A stretch of DNA of 64,000 nt, taken from positions 1 through 64,000 of the forward strand of contig NZ_RCIV01000002.1 in NCBI RefSeq assembly GCF_003666605.1. The letters are read 5' to 3'. Source of the DNA: Propionibacterium australiense (GTDB lineage: Bacteria; Actinomycetota; Actinomycetes; Propionibacteriales; Propionibacteriaceae). A program made the position numbers and the translations under genes. A model generated the notes under the pieces. The model did no database searches, was not told the DNA's origin, and saw only the letters and a list, made by a program, of their open reading frames with translations. Of the stretch, positions 42,968-51,592 are shown one piece after another; positions within the stretch are counted from its first letter, which is position 1; the number at the start of each line of letters is the position of its first letter.

Positions 42968-43268
42968 GTCGAAGCTCCTCGTTGTCTTCGTTGACAGTGC
43001 TAGTCCGAAGGGATTAACGCGCGTGAAAAACGCGTTGCTACGAGTATGGGCGTCGAACTCGGGCGATGTCAACCCCTGGTGCCCGGTTCTGCATCGCCGG
43101 GTGTACTGCATCTGGGCTGGACGGGTGGACCATGGGGAGCGGGTCTGAGGGATCGCAACGGTGCAGCGCCGGGTGGTGCTCGGTTCTGACGTACTCGGTG
43201 AGCGGGTCCGGCTGTGGCGCGGTGCCAGGGTCCGTGGGATCGTCCACGGGCCCTGGCCGGTGAATGGA
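42968..43268. other. Gene-free control region of iol module 2
   Basis: This 301-base interval between the LacI gene and the MocA-type gene holds the operators at 43014-43036. The remainder is ordinary GC-rich sequence with no coding signal that I can support. Confidence 0.6.
43014..43036. promoter_or_regulatory. LacI-type operators before iol module 2
   Basis: TTAACGCGCGTGAA (43014-43027) contains the same TAACGCGCGT 10-mer as the site before module 1. It is followed by the perfect palindrome AACGCGTT (43029-43036), a second candidate half or full site. Confidence 0.6.
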
Positions 43269-44297
43269 TCAAGGCGTCAAGCGCTCCCGGCCGGGGCAGG
43301 AGGAACCCCGGATGGCGAGGGCGGGTTCCAGCACCACGTCACGAGGGCTCCTGGGCGGGGCCGTGGCCCCGTCGTCGGCGCGCTCGCACAGCAGGCGCAC
43401 GGCTGTCGTGCCCAGCACGTCCTCGAGCTGGTCGATGCTGGTGAGGGAGAACTCACCGCGTCTGGCCAGGTAGGTGTTGTCGTAGGAGACGAGGGCGATG
43501 TCGCTGCCCGGGTGCCGGTTCGTCTCGCGCAGCACGGGGACGGCGTCGATGGCGAGGATGTCGTTGTGGACGACGAGACCGAGTGGTTCGGGGTGGGAGC
43601 TCAGCATGTCGCGCACGGCGGGCCCGGCGTCCTCGCCGCACTCGTGGACGTCGAGGGTTAGTCCGGCGGCCAGGGCGGCACGACGCAGCGCGGACTCTCG
43701 CTCGAAACGGGAGGTGTCGTTCACGACGCGCGGTCCGACGTAGCCGACCGAGCGCATGTCGAGCTCGGTGAGATGGCCGATGAGCAGCCGGGCGGCGGCC
43801 TGCTCGTCCACGCGCACCGAGTCGACTCTTCCGCCGGGGCTGCGCCGTCCGATGAGGCAGACGGGCACCTCCTCGCCGATGGCGATGAGGTCCTCGTCCG
43901 ACAGCCAGGGAGAGACGAGGATGAGCCCCATGACGCGGACACTCAGCAGGCTCTCGATGGCGCGGTGGAGAACCTCGGGCTGCTCGGAGCCCACCGTGAC
44001 GAAGAGGGCGAGGTCCCTGGCGCTCGTGGCGTCGCCCAGGGTGTGGGCGATCTGCTCGAAGAAGGCGTTGCGCAGATTGGGCAGGACCAGGCCGATCGTC
44101 CTGGAACGCTGACGGGCCAGCGAGGCCGCGGCCGCGTTGACCCGGTAGCCGAGACGCGCTGCGGTCTCGGCGATGCGCCGTCTGGTCTCCTCGGCGACCT
44201 TGGGCGAACCGTTGAGGGCGAGGGAGACCAGGCTGCGAGAGACGCCGGCGGCACGGGCCACGTCGTCCTGGGTGACGTCCTGTCCGCTCGTCCCCAC
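43269..44297 (-). CDS. LacI-family repressor, iol module 2
   Basis: A 342-residue regulator. The HTH is TQDDVARAAGVSRSLVSLALNG, almost the same recognition helix (VSRxLVSLALxG) as in the module 1 LacI protein, followed by the effector domain (TIGLVLPNLRNAFFEQIAH, VVHNDILAIDAVPVL, EFSLTSIDQLEDV). The matching recognition helices fit the shared TAACGCGCGT operators. It lies directly upstream of module 2 on the same strand. Confidence 0.92.
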   Translation of the reverse strand: MGTSGQDVTQDDVARAAGVSRSLVSLALNGSPKVAEETRRRIAETAARLGYRVNAAAASLARQRSRTIGLVLPNLRNAFFEQIAHTLGDATSARDLALFVTVGSEQPEVLHRAIESLLSVRVMGLILVSPWLSDEDLIAIGEEVPVCLIGRRSPGGRVDSVRVDEQAAARLLIGHLTELDMRSVGYVGPRVVNDTSRFERESALRRAALAAGLTLDVHECGEDAGPAVRDMLSSHPEPLGLVVHNDILAIDAVPVLRETNRHPGSDIALVSYDNTYLARRGEFSLTSIDQLEDVLGTTAVRLLCERADDGATAPPRSPRDVVLEPALAIRGSSCPGRERLTP

Positions 44298-44396
44298 GGG
44301 TCCTCCCTGTCTGCCGGTGGACCGGTCCGGCCCACCGGCAGGTTACACGGGAGCGCCGCTGCGGCGGTGATCCCAGGCGGAGTTGCCCGGTAGCGT

Positions 44397-45101
44397 TCAG
44401 GTGTTTCGCGGGCGAGGGGCTGCGCTCCTGGCCGTCAAAGGCGGCGTGCCGATCTCCTCGATCTCGTGCCCGGTACAGGCTTCGTCGGTGACGCTGGCCT
44501 TCTGGATGCGAGTCACTGCGAACCAGCGGACGGCGGATCGAGAACGACACCACCCGATGAGGTACCAGTTGCCGCCGGTGGAGGCGAACAGCATGGGCTC
44601 CACGTCACGGTGGCTGGTCACGCCTTCACCGGACGTGTAGTCGATGCGGACCACGCGCTGGTCGGCCATCGCTTGTTCCAGGGCGGACCGGATTGCTCTC
44701 GACGGGACGGCGGTGCGGTCGACCCAGACGCGACTGGCCAACTGCTCGGCACGCTCCCGGGTCCGCGGATCCAGGACATCGACGATCTTGCGGGCTCCCG
44801 CGGCGGCCAGATCGGAGTACGGTGCATCGGGTGATGCGGCAACCGCCGCCAGCAGGGCCATCGCCTGGACCGGGGACAGGTTCACGGGTGGGAGCGAGGC
44901 GCCCTGCGCCAGCCCGTACCCGCCGCTGGGGCCGGGCCGCGACCAGATGGGAAGGCCGGCACTCTCCAGGGCTGCCATGTCTCGTTTGATCGTGCGAACC
45001 GACACCTCGAACTCGTCCGCCAGCCGCCTGGCGCTGCACCCCTGCTTCCCGCTGCGGCGCAGGGCCTCCGAGAGGGCGTGGAGTCGTTCGGATCGCTTCA
45101 C
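44397..45101 (-). CDS. WYL-domain transcriptional regulator (YafY type)
   Basis: A 234-residue regulator. The N-terminal HTH_11 domain (RSERLHALSEALRRSGKQGC, VSVRTIKRDMAALESAGLPI) is followed by GYGLAQGASLPPVNLSPVQAM and the WYL domain (VRIDYTSGEGVTSHRDVEPMLF and NWYLIGWCRSR). The GTG at 45101 is assigned from family length; there is no good Shine-Dalgarno site, so the start is provisional. It is divergent from an alpha/beta hydrolase that it may control. Confidence 0.85.
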   Translation of the reverse strand: MKRSERLHALSEALRRSGKQGCSARRLADEFEVSVRTIKRDMAALESAGLPIWSRPGPSGGYGLAQGASLPPVNLSPVQAMALLAAVAASPDAPYSDLAAAGARKIVDVLDPRTRERAEQLASRVWVDRTAVPSRAIRSALEQAMADQRVVRIDYTSGEGVTSHRDVEPMLFASTGGNWYLIGWCRSRSAVRWFAVTRIQKASVTDEACTGHEIEEIGTPPLTARSAAPRPRNT

Positions 45102-45174
45102 GATCGGGCCCACGAGAAATTCATGCCGCACATGGTGACACACCGTTGGCCAAGGGCTCCGGAAGCATCGTGGC

Positions 45175-45912
45175 ATGAGACCAACACCGCAGAACTCAGT
45201 CCTGTCCACGATCGTACTGGTTCCCGGCCACTGGCTGGGGGCCTGGGCCTGGGACGAGGTGCTCACGCACCTCAGAACCGCAGGCCTCCGAGCCGTTGCG
45301 ATGACCCTTCCCGGGCTTGACGACCAGGACCCGGGGAGCTCCTCGAGGACCCTCGAGGAGCAGGCCGCAGCGATTCAGGCAGTCGTCGATTCCGTGCCGG
45401 AAGGTGTCGTCCTGGTCGGCCACAGCGGCGCCAATGCTCCGGTCAGCCTCGTCCTGGATCGAAGCCCGGAGCTGATTCGGCGCGTCGTGTGGGTCGACTC
45501 CGGCCCGGTCACGCCCGGGAACGTGTTCGCTCCGGAGCTTCCCGAATCCGTCGAGGAACTGCCGTTGCCCTCGTTCGACGTGCTGGGGGAGCGGGCCAGC
45601 CTCGAAGGCCTCAGCGCCGACGACCTCGACCGTTTCCGCGCCAGGGCCGTCCCCGAGCCCGGTCCGGTGCTGTGGGAGGCTGTCCAGTTGACCAATGATG
45701 CCCGGCTGGGGGTGCCGACCACACTGGTGTGTTGCTCCATCCCCAGCACGCGGATCCTGGAGCTGGCCCACATGGGCCATCCCATGTTCGCGGAAGTGAG
45801 CAGGCTCGAACACGTGGAGGTCGTCGACCTGCCCACGGGTCACTGGCCGATGTGGAGCCGGGCCGAGGATCTTGCCGAGACGATCCGCGATGCGGCCCTG
45901 CGCCCCACCTGA
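45175..45912 (+). CDS. Alpha/beta hydrolase
   Basis: A 245-residue hydrolase of the EstC-like kind. LVPGHWLGAWAW forms the oxyanion region, GHSGAN gives the nucleophile Ser84, and LPTGHWPMW holds the catalytic His. No signal peptide is present. It stands apart from the iol genes in function, with its own divergent WYL regulator and a shared terminator with the convergent iolG. Substrate unknown. Confidence 0.85.
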   Translation: MRPTPQNSVLSTIVLVPGHWLGAWAWDEVLTHLRTAGLRAVAMTLPGLDDQDPGSSSRTLEEQAAAIQAVVDSVPEGVVLVGHSGANAPVSLVLDRSPELIRRVVWVDSGPVTPGNVFAPELPESVEELPLPSFDVLGERASLEGLSADDLDRFRARAVPEPGPVLWEAVQLTNDARLGVPTTLVCCSIPSTRILELAHMGHPMFAEVSRLEHVEVVDLPTGHWPMWSRAEDLAETIRDAALRPT

Positions 45913-46034
45913 CCAGACCTGATGGCCAGGACGTGCCGGTCAGCCGTCGCCGACACGTCGGGTCGCCCGCCGCCGATCAGGTGAATCGGCGCTGAGCGTT
46001 CCCTGTGCGTCCATGCCGCGGTGGAAAGGTACAA

Positions 46035-46080
46035 GGGCCGGGCGCTGCTCACCGGACAACCGGCGGGCAGCGCCCGGCCC
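46035..46080. terminator. Bidirectional hairpin between the hydrolase and iolG
   Basis: GGGCCGGGCGCTGC (46035-46048) pairs perfectly with GCAGCGCCCGGCCC (46067-46080) between convergent genes. Confidence 0.75.
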
Positions 46081-46111
46081 CTGGAGTGGAGGGTCAGGAA
46101 CTGATCCCGGT

Positions 46112-47104
46112 TCAGGAGACGAGCCGGACGACCTCACCGGTACGGGCGGACGTCGTGGCAGCCTCGGCCAGCCGCAGGGCCTCGACGGCGTCCGTGATGC
46201 CCGTGGGCGGCGTGGTCCCGGCCTCGACGGCCTCGATGAAGGCGGACAGCTCCAGTCGGTAGGCGTCTGCGTAGCGCTCGAGGAAGAAGTCCAGGTACGG
46301 CTCCTGGGCATCGGTCACCTCGGCGTTCGACAACCGCACCGTCGTGCCGCGGATGTTCTCCGCGAAGAGGGCGCCGTCCCGCCCGGAGGCCTCGAGACGC
46401 TGGTCGTAGCCGGAGGCGCAGTGGCGGTTGTTGATGATCGTCGCGACGGCCCCGGAGGCGGCCTTGAGGGTGACGACGGCGGCGTCGAAGTCGCCGGCCT
46501 CCTTGATGGCCGGGTCGAGGTTCTGTCCCACCGCGTGCAGTTCGACGATGTCGCCCAGGAAGAAGCGAGCGGTGTCGAAGTCGTGGATGGTCATGTCGCG
46601 GAAGATGCCGCCGGAGACCTTGACGTACTCGATCGGCGGGGCGGCGGGGTCACGGCTGATGATGGTCAGCTGTTCCAGCGCGCCGATCCGGCCGGCCTGG
46701 ACCGCGGCGCGGACCGCTGCGAAGGAGGGGTCGAAGCGGCGGTTGAACCCGAACATGACGGGCGTGGTGATGGCGTCCAGATCGGCCTGGGCAGCCTCGA
46801 CGTCGGCCATGTCCAGGGCGATCGGTTTCTCGCACAGGACGGCCTTGCCGGCCTTCGCCGCGGCGATGAGATGAGGGATGTGCAGCGGGGTGGGGGAGCC
46901 GACGATAACGGCGTCGACCTGCGGATCGGCGAAGGCCTCCTCGGCATCCTTGGCGGCCCTGGCCCCATGGGTCGATGCGAGCTTCTCGGCGGCGTCGCCG
47001 ATGGGATCGCAGACGAGCGCGAGACGGGCCTCGGGGTGTCCCGCGATGGTCCGGGCGTGGACATGACCGATGCGGCCGGCACCGATGACGGCGATGTTGA
47101 GCAT
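46112..47104 (-). CDS. iolG: myo-Inositol 2-dehydrogenase
   Basis: A 330-residue Gfo/Idh/MocA enzyme of canonical IolG length. VIGAGRIGHVHARTIAGHP is the Rossmann motif, Lys93 lies in CEKPIALD, FGFNRRFDPSF and GGIFRDMTIHDFDTARFFLG are IolG hallmarks, and the last motif supplies the catalytic Asp and His. It oxidises myo-inositol to 2-keto-myo-inositol with NAD. It follows the transaldolase gene on the same strand after 125 bases that include a long hairpin. Confidence 0.93.
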   Translation of the reverse strand: MLNIAVIGAGRIGHVHARTIAGHPEARLALVCDPIGDAAEKLASTHGARAAKDAEEAFADPQVDAVIVGSPTPLHIPHLIAAAKAGKAVLCEKPIALDMADVEAAQADLDAITTPVMFGFNRRFDPSFAAVRAAVQAGRIGALEQLTIISRDPAAPPIEYVKVSGGIFRDMTIHDFDTARFFLGDIVELHAVGQNLDPAIKEAGDFDAAVVTLKAASGAVATIINNRHCASGYDQRLEASGRDGALFAENIRGTTVRLSNAEVTDAQEPYLDFFLERYADAYRLELSAFIEAVEAGTTPPTGITDAVEALRLAEAATTSARTGEVVRLVS

Positions 47105-47169
47105 GCTGTTCCTTGTCTGGTCGGGATGAACTGACTGCTGGGGCTGACGTCGTGGGACGTCACTACCGG

Positions 47170-47207
47170 CAGGTGGGGCATCACACGCGCGTGCGATGCC
47201 CCACCTG
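47170..47207 (-). terminator. Hairpin between the transaldolase-like gene and iolG
   Basis: CAGGTGGGGCATC (47170-47182) pairs perfectly with GATGCCCCACCTG (47195-47207). No T run follows, so it may attenuate rather than fully stop transcription into iolG. Confidence 0.55.
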
Positions 47208-47229
47208 GTACGGATTCAAGGTCCTCAGC

Positions 47230-48306
47230 TCACGGCTGGGGCATGATGACGTCGCGCACGAGGGCATCCAGGTCGGCATCGGCCTGGAGGAAGCCGCGCA
47301 CCGTGCGGACCGTGGCGCCGAAGGTGTCGAACTCCTCGGGGGTCATGCCGTCGGGCTCGTAGGCACGGACGAACTCCGGGATGCTCTGCAGGGTCTTCAT
47401 GATTGCCGGGGCGACCGGCTCGTCGATGCGGTTGACTACCTTGTAGCCGGAGTTGTTGATGAGCTGCTGCCACTTGAACGGCGGGGAGACGACGAGATCG
47501 CCGCCGACCAGTTCGGACCAGTGCATGACATTGCGGAAGGCGGCCGACAGCATGCGAGCGCGCAGTCCGCGGGACTGGAACTCCTGGTAGGCGCGCTTGA
47601 ACGCCGCCACGCCGGCCCACTCGAGATGACCGGGGTCGATGAACAGGTCGTTCTTCTTGGCGACGATCTTGATCCAGTCGTCCAGTCGCCCGACCATGAG
47701 GGTGACGACGGGGCCCATCGTGGAGACGTCCTTGCCCTCGGCCTCGCGGCGCTTGAGACCACGCTCGATGGCCTCGCCGGTGGCGACGGCCTGCGGGACG
47801 GAGAAGGAGACGGTCACGTTGACCGAGACGCCGCGGTAGGTGGCGTCCTCGATCGCCTTGATGCCCACCGAGGTGGCGGGGATCTTGACGATGATGTTCT
47901 TGGCGAGCTTGGAGAACTCCTCGGCCTGGTCGGCAAGGGCCTTGGCGTTGCGGGCCAGGCGCGGATCGGTCTGGATGGACAGGCGTCCGTTGCGGCCGTT
48001 CTGCTCGTCGAAGATGGGCTCGAGCAGCTTGGCCGCCTCGATGCTCAGTTCGCGCACGATCCGCCAGCCGATCTCGGACTCGGTGGCCTCGGGCATCTCC
48101 TCGGCAAGCTCGGCGATACGGGGCAGCCACACGTCCTTGCGCTGGTTGATGCAGGTGTAGGCGATGGCCGGGTTGCAGGTCGCGCCAACGGCGCCGAAGG
48201 AGATCGACTGACTCAGTTCGTTGGGGTCGGCCGAGTCATTCCACAGGGCCGTCGGGGTGTTCCGCGACGCGTCGAGGAGGGGGCCTGGAGTGTATTCGAT
48301 GGTCAT
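47230..48306 (-). CDS. Transaldolase-family protein in the iol region
   Basis: A 358-residue class I aldolase-type TIM barrel. FGAVGATCNPAIAY and NIIVKIPATSVGIKAIE (Schiff-base Lys141) are transaldolase-family signatures, and VNVTVSFSVPQAV is conserved. It is transcribed with iolG and preceded by an IolR-like operator and a good promoter, so it belongs to the inositol regulon. Its exact reaction is unknown: it may be a transaldolase for pentose flow or an aldolase acting on a cyclitol-derived sugar. GGAGAAGCAGCGC precedes the ATG. Confidence 0.88.
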   Translation of the reverse strand: MTIEYTPGPLLDASRNTPTALWNDSADPNELSQSISFGAVGATCNPAIAYTCINQRKDVWLPRIAELAEEMPEATESEIGWRIVRELSIEAAKLLEPIFDEQNGRNGRLSIQTDPRLARNAKALADQAEEFSKLAKNIIVKIPATSVGIKAIEDATYRGVSVNVTVSFSVPQAVATGEAIERGLKRREAEGKDVSTMGPVVTLMVGRLDDWIKIVAKKNDLFIDPGHLEWAGVAAFKRAYQEFQSRGLRARMLSAAFRNVMHWSELVGGDLVVSPPFKWQQLINNSGYKVVNRIDEPVAPAIMKTLQSIPEFVRAYEPDGMTPEEFDTFGATVRTVRGFLQADADLDALVRDVIMPQP

Positions 48307-48370
48307 GCGCTGCTTCTCCTATGCGGTTGGACCTCGCGCCCCGTCGTCGGTGCCGGGGTGCATGACACTC

Positions 48371-48413
48371 ATTGAAGCCCTCCGAGGGCACGCTGTCAAC
48401 TAATGTCATGACA
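48371..48413 (-). promoter_or_regulatory. Promoter of the transaldolase-iolG unit with IolR-like operator c
   Basis: On the minus strand TTGACA (48399-48394) and TTCAAT (48376-48371) are 17 bases apart. TGTCATGACA (48404-48413), a perfect palindrome and exact match to KGWCHTRACA, lies 4 bases upstream of the -35 box. Confidence 0.7.
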
Positions 48414-48557
48414 AATAGTCCGAAGCTCGGCCTGTCGGCTCAGGGTCGGCTCCACGGCTCGATTCGCCCTCCGTCATGCTTCGATGTTCAACTAGTGACG
48501 AACCCGTTGTTGTCGCGTCCTGGAAAGGGTTTCATGGTCAGGACTTCCCAAATCCCG

Positions 48558-48571
48558 ATTGTCATGACAAT
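48558..48571. promoter_or_regulatory. IolR-like operator d
   Basis: ATTGTCATGACAAT is a perfect 14-bp palindrome whose core TGTCATGACA (48560-48569) is an exact motif match, 49 bases before the GTG of the isomerase-like gene at 48619. The promoter itself is not clear. Confidence 0.65.
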
Positions 48572-48618
48572 ATGAGGGAGGCATCGACACCGTTGTTGAT
48601 TGAACAGGAGCAGCACCC

Positions 48619-49491
48619 GTGGTTGACATCGCCCTAGACCCGAATATGTACTACATGACCATGTCGGCGCCGGACACCCTGCGCAAGGCGGCCGAGCTCG
48701 GCTTCGCGCACGTGGAGCTCTCGCCCCGCTCGGACTTCCACTTCTGGCACCACTATCCGAAGGCCGACAAGGCCTTCATCGACGAACTGAACAGGACGCA
48801 GAAGGAAACCGGCGTCACCATCCGCACTCTCAACCCGGTCTTCAACTGGTCCGCCGTCGACGAGCAGGAGAGGCGGGCCCAGGTGCGCAACTGGCGGCGG
48901 CTGCTGGAGATCGCCGACCAGCTGGACGTGCGCGACATCGTCTCGGAGTTCTCCGGCGACCGCAACAGGGCCCGTGAGTCCGAGCACCAGTGGTACCACT
49001 CCATCGAGGAGCTCACCCCCGTCTTCGAGCGCTACGGGATCAACCTCACCATGGAGGCGCACCCCTACGACTTCGTCGAGCTGCACGACCGCGCCCTGGA
49101 GATCGTCCGCGGCGTCGACAAGGACTGGATCGGCTACGAGTACTGCTGCCCCCACACCTTCCACCTGTCCGATGGCGCCGGTGACGCCGGCCGCATGATC
49201 CGCTCCGCTGCCGAGGCGGGCAAGCTGCGCGAGGTGCACGTCTCCGATGCCTTCAACCATCGCGCCAACGACGGCAATCGCTACATCGTGAACCCCCCGG
49301 GCGCCGATGTCACCGTCCACCAGCACAACGCCATCGGACAGGGTGAGGTGCCCTGGGGCGAGGTCTTCCAGACGCTGCGCGAGGTCGGTTTCGACGGTGT
49401 CCTGTCCGTGTGCATCTTCGGCTGGCACGAGTACGCCGATGAGTACAACAAGGCCGCGCTGGAGCGTCTCACCGCCGAGCTCGGCGCCTGA
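48619..49491 (+). CDS. TIM-barrel sugar phosphate isomerase/epimerase-like protein
   Basis: A 290-residue xylose-isomerase-like TIM barrel. It differs from IolE and from the 40751 protein; LTMEAHPYDFVELHD, IGYEYCCPHTFHLSDG, LREVHVSDAFNHRAND and VLSVCIFGWHEYADEY hold likely metal ligands. Location in front of the inositol transporter suggests an inosose isomerase (IolI/IolH-like) for other inositol isomers. The GTG start has AGGAG upstream. A decayed copy of its 3' end is found at about 51,330-51,440. Confidence 0.87.
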   Translation: MVDIALDPNMYYMTMSAPDTLRKAAELGFAHVELSPRSDFHFWHHYPKADKAFIDELNRTQKETGVTIRTLNPVFNWSAVDEQERRAQVRNWRRLLEIADQLDVRDIVSEFSGDRNRARESEHQWYHSIEELTPVFERYGINLTMEAHPYDFVELHDRALEIVRGVDKDWIGYEYCCPHTFHLSDGAGDAGRMIRSAAEAGKLREVHVSDAFNHRANDGNRYIVNPPGADVTVHQHNAIGQGEVPWGEVFQTLREVGFDGVLSVCIFGWHEYADEYNKAALERLTAELGA

Positions 49492-49577
49492 GTCCTGCGG
49501 CCGCTTGGTCTGCCGCGGAGCGGCCGGTGTCCCGTCCTCCTCTCAACCGGCGAGGGGTGAATCACGTGCACCAGATA

Positions 49578-49611
49578 TGTCCTGACATTTAATCGTCGCT
49601 CGTGTTAGCGT
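49578..49611 (+). promoter_or_regulatory. Promoter of the first transporter with IolR-like operator e
   Basis: TGACAT (49583-49588) and TAGCGT (49606-49611) are 17 bases apart. The exact motif TGTCCTGACA (49578-49587) overlaps the -35 box. Confidence 0.65.
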
Positions 49612-49644
49612 TACCTCATCATTTGAACAGACAAAGGAGTCAAT

Positions 49645-51102
49645 GTGTCGCATAGTTCGACTGCCAGCGCACAACCCGGTGCGTCCAAGCTCCCCCCACT
49701 CACGCCCGGCCCCTACCGTGCCCGGCTGACCGTCGTCGCCCTGATCGCCACACTGGGCGGTCTGCTCTTCGGCTACGACACCAGCGTCATCAACGGGGCC
49801 CAGAGCTTCATGGTCCGGCCCGACCAGCTGAATCTCACCGACTTCGGCCTCGGTATCGCAGTCAGCTCGCTGCTGTTCGCCAGCGCCGTCGGCGCCCTGA
49901 CCGGCGGCCGCGTCTCTGACAGGATTGGCCGCAAAACCACGATCACGTTCATGGCCACCATGTTCATCGTGGGCGTGGTCGTCGTCGTCACAGCTGTCAA
50001 CCTGCCCATGCTGGCCATCGGCCGTGTCATCCTGGGGCTCGCCGTCGGCTCGGCCTCCGTGGTGGTGCCGGTGTACCTGGCCGAGCTCGCCCCCTACGAG
50101 ATTCGCGGCTCGTTGGCCGGTCGCAACGAGATGATGATCGTGACCGGTCAGCTTCTGGCCATTGTCATGAACGCCATCATCGGCAATGTCTGGGGCGGCG
50201 AGTACCCGTGGGTGTGGCGCGCCATGTTTGCGCTGGCAGCTGTCCCCGCCATCCTCCTGCTGCTGGGTGTGGCACGTCTACCCGAGTCCCCACGCTGGCT
50301 GGCTGACAAGGGTCGTGAGGAGGAGGCCCTCAAGATTCTGGACAATCTGAGGCCCGAGGGGCGCGCCAAGCCCGAGCTGGCCGAGATTCAGGCCACCAGC
50401 AGGGAGGAGGCCAGCCGGGTCAACATGTCGATCAAGGAGATCTTCTCCAACAAGAACCTGGTGCGCATCGTCCTCATCGGGTGCGGTATCGGCTTCTTCC
50501 AGCAGACCACGGGCATCAACTCCATCCTCTACTACGGGGAGAGGGTGTTGGAGGAGTCCGGGTTCAGTACGGGTGCGGCCCTCATCGCCAACATCGCCCC
50601 AGCCACCATCTCGGTGATCGCGGCGATCATAGCCCTGCAGATGATGGACCGGTTCTCCCGGCGCAAGACCTTCCTGTGGGGCTACGGTCTGGTCGCGATC
50701 ACCCATGTGCTCATCGCCACTGCGGCCAGCGTGCTGCCGGAGGGCGGCGCAAAACCCTTCGTGCTGCTGGCACTCATCGTGTTCTTCGTCGGCTCGATGC
50801 AGCTGTGCCTCAACGTGGCAACCTGGGTGACCTTGTCGGAGATCTTCCCGCTGAGGATGCGCGCCTTCGGCATGGGGCTGTCGGTCTTCGTGCTGTGGAT
50901 GACCAACTCCTTCCTGAGCCTTGGCTTCGCCAGTGTCATCTCGGCCATCGGGCTGTCCATGTCCTTCCTCGTCTTCGCCGTCCTCAACGTCATCGCGTTC
51001 TTCTTCTTCCTCCTGTTCGTGCCCGAGACCAAGGGCCGCACACTGGAGCAGCTTGAGGCCGACGTCACCAGTGGCAAGCTCTTCAAGCGTGGCGGAAAGT
51101 AG
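49645..51102 (+). CDS. Sugar porter MFS transporter 1 (IolT-like)
   Basis: A 485-residue 12-helix major facilitator of the sugar porter family. GGLLFGYDTSVINGAQ, GRVSDRIGRKTTI, PVYLAELAPYEIRG, QQTTGINSILYYGE and FVPETKGRTLEQLE are the diagnostic motifs. Position and an IolR-like operator over the -35 box point to inositol uptake, as for IolT proteins. The start is GTG at 49645 with AAAGGAG; a fragmentary isomerase copy and a second transporter follow. Confidence 0.92.
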   Translation: MSHSSTASAQPGASKLPPLTPGPYRARLTVVALIATLGGLLFGYDTSVINGAQSFMVRPDQLNLTDFGLGIAVSSLLFASAVGALTGGRVSDRIGRKTTITFMATMFIVGVVVVVTAVNLPMLAIGRVILGLAVGSASVVVPVYLAELAPYEIRGSLAGRNEMMIVTGQLLAIVMNAIIGNVWGGEYPWVWRAMFALAAVPAILLLLGVARLPESPRWLADKGREEEALKILDNLRPEGRAKPELAEIQATSREEASRVNMSIKEIFSNKNLVRIVLIGCGIGFFQQTTGINSILYYGERVLEESGFSTGAALIANIAPATISVIAAIIALQMMDRFSRRKTFLWGYGLVAITHVLIATAASVLPEGGAKPFVLLALIVFFVGSMQLCLNVATWVTLSEIFPLRMRAFGMGLSVFVLWMTNSFLSLGFASVISAIGLSMSFLVFAVLNVIAFFFFLLFVPETKGRTLEQLEADVTSGKLFKRGGK

Positions 51103-51329
51103 TCCACGGTTCTTTCTCCCGATGAGACCGAGCCGCAGTGGGACAAGTCCACAGTCCATTGGGCGGATCCCGTATTCGCGAAGTACGCGATCCGCCTGGA
51201 TGCTAGGTCGTGTCGGGCGGCCCGATCAGCCCTCGAACAAGCAAGGAATGGCTCGGTGACGAGTGCCGCTGCCGCGCACCTTCCGCCTGTGGCGGTGCCA
51301 GTCGGATGGTTCTCGCCACGGCGGCGGTG

Positions 51330-51440
51330 GGCAAGTCGCGCGAGGTCGGTTTCGACGGCATCATGTCCGTGTGCATCGCGGCTGGCATGCGCGAGCCGGC
51401 GAAAACAAAATAAGGCTGCGCTGGAGCCCTCACAAAGGAG
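51330..51440 (+). pseudogene. Remnant of the 3' end of an isomerase gene
   Basis: REVGFDGIMSVCI and, after an indel, the nucleotides of AALERL-like coding (AAGGCTGCGCTGGAGC) match bases 49380-49470 of the isomerase-like gene at 48619 (REVGFDGVLSVCIFGWHEYA and KAALERL). The copy lacks the upstream part, is shifted in frame, and ends at a stop after PAKTK. It lies at the same place relative to transporter 2 as the intact gene does to transporter 1, indicating an old tandem duplication of an isomerase-transporter pair. Confidence 0.75.
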
Positions 51441-51503
51441 CCCAGCGCCTTGATTCTTGGATCGGTCGTCCTGAGCGCCGCGAGAGGCGATCGATTCTCC
51501 TGC

Positions 51504-51533
51504 GGTGCTGCCTCCTCCGGAGGAGGCAGCACC
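51504..51533 (+). terminator. Perfect 30-bp palindrome before transporter 2
   Basis: GGTGCTGCCTCCTCC is followed directly by its reverse complement GGAGGAGGCAGCACC, then ATTTCTT. It may end transcription from upstream or shape the leader of transporter 2. Confidence 0.6.
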
Positions 51534-51592
51534 ATTTCTTGTGGCGCATCCCCCAACCTGCCGATGACGGCAGGCCCTCAAAGGAGATCAAC

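Larger units (their letters stand above)
48307..48618. other. Divergent control region in the iol cluster
   Basis: This 312-base gap between divergent genes holds two exact IolR-like sites (48404-48413 and 48560-48569) and the transaldolase promoter. The remainder shows no coding signal. Confidence 0.7.
51103..51592. other. Intertransporter region with decayed sequence
   Basis: No intact gene lies in these 490 bases. They hold the isomerase remnant (about 51330-51440) and a perfect palindrome at 51504-51533. The remainder, 51,103-51,330, shows no similarity that I can name. Confidence 0.65.
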
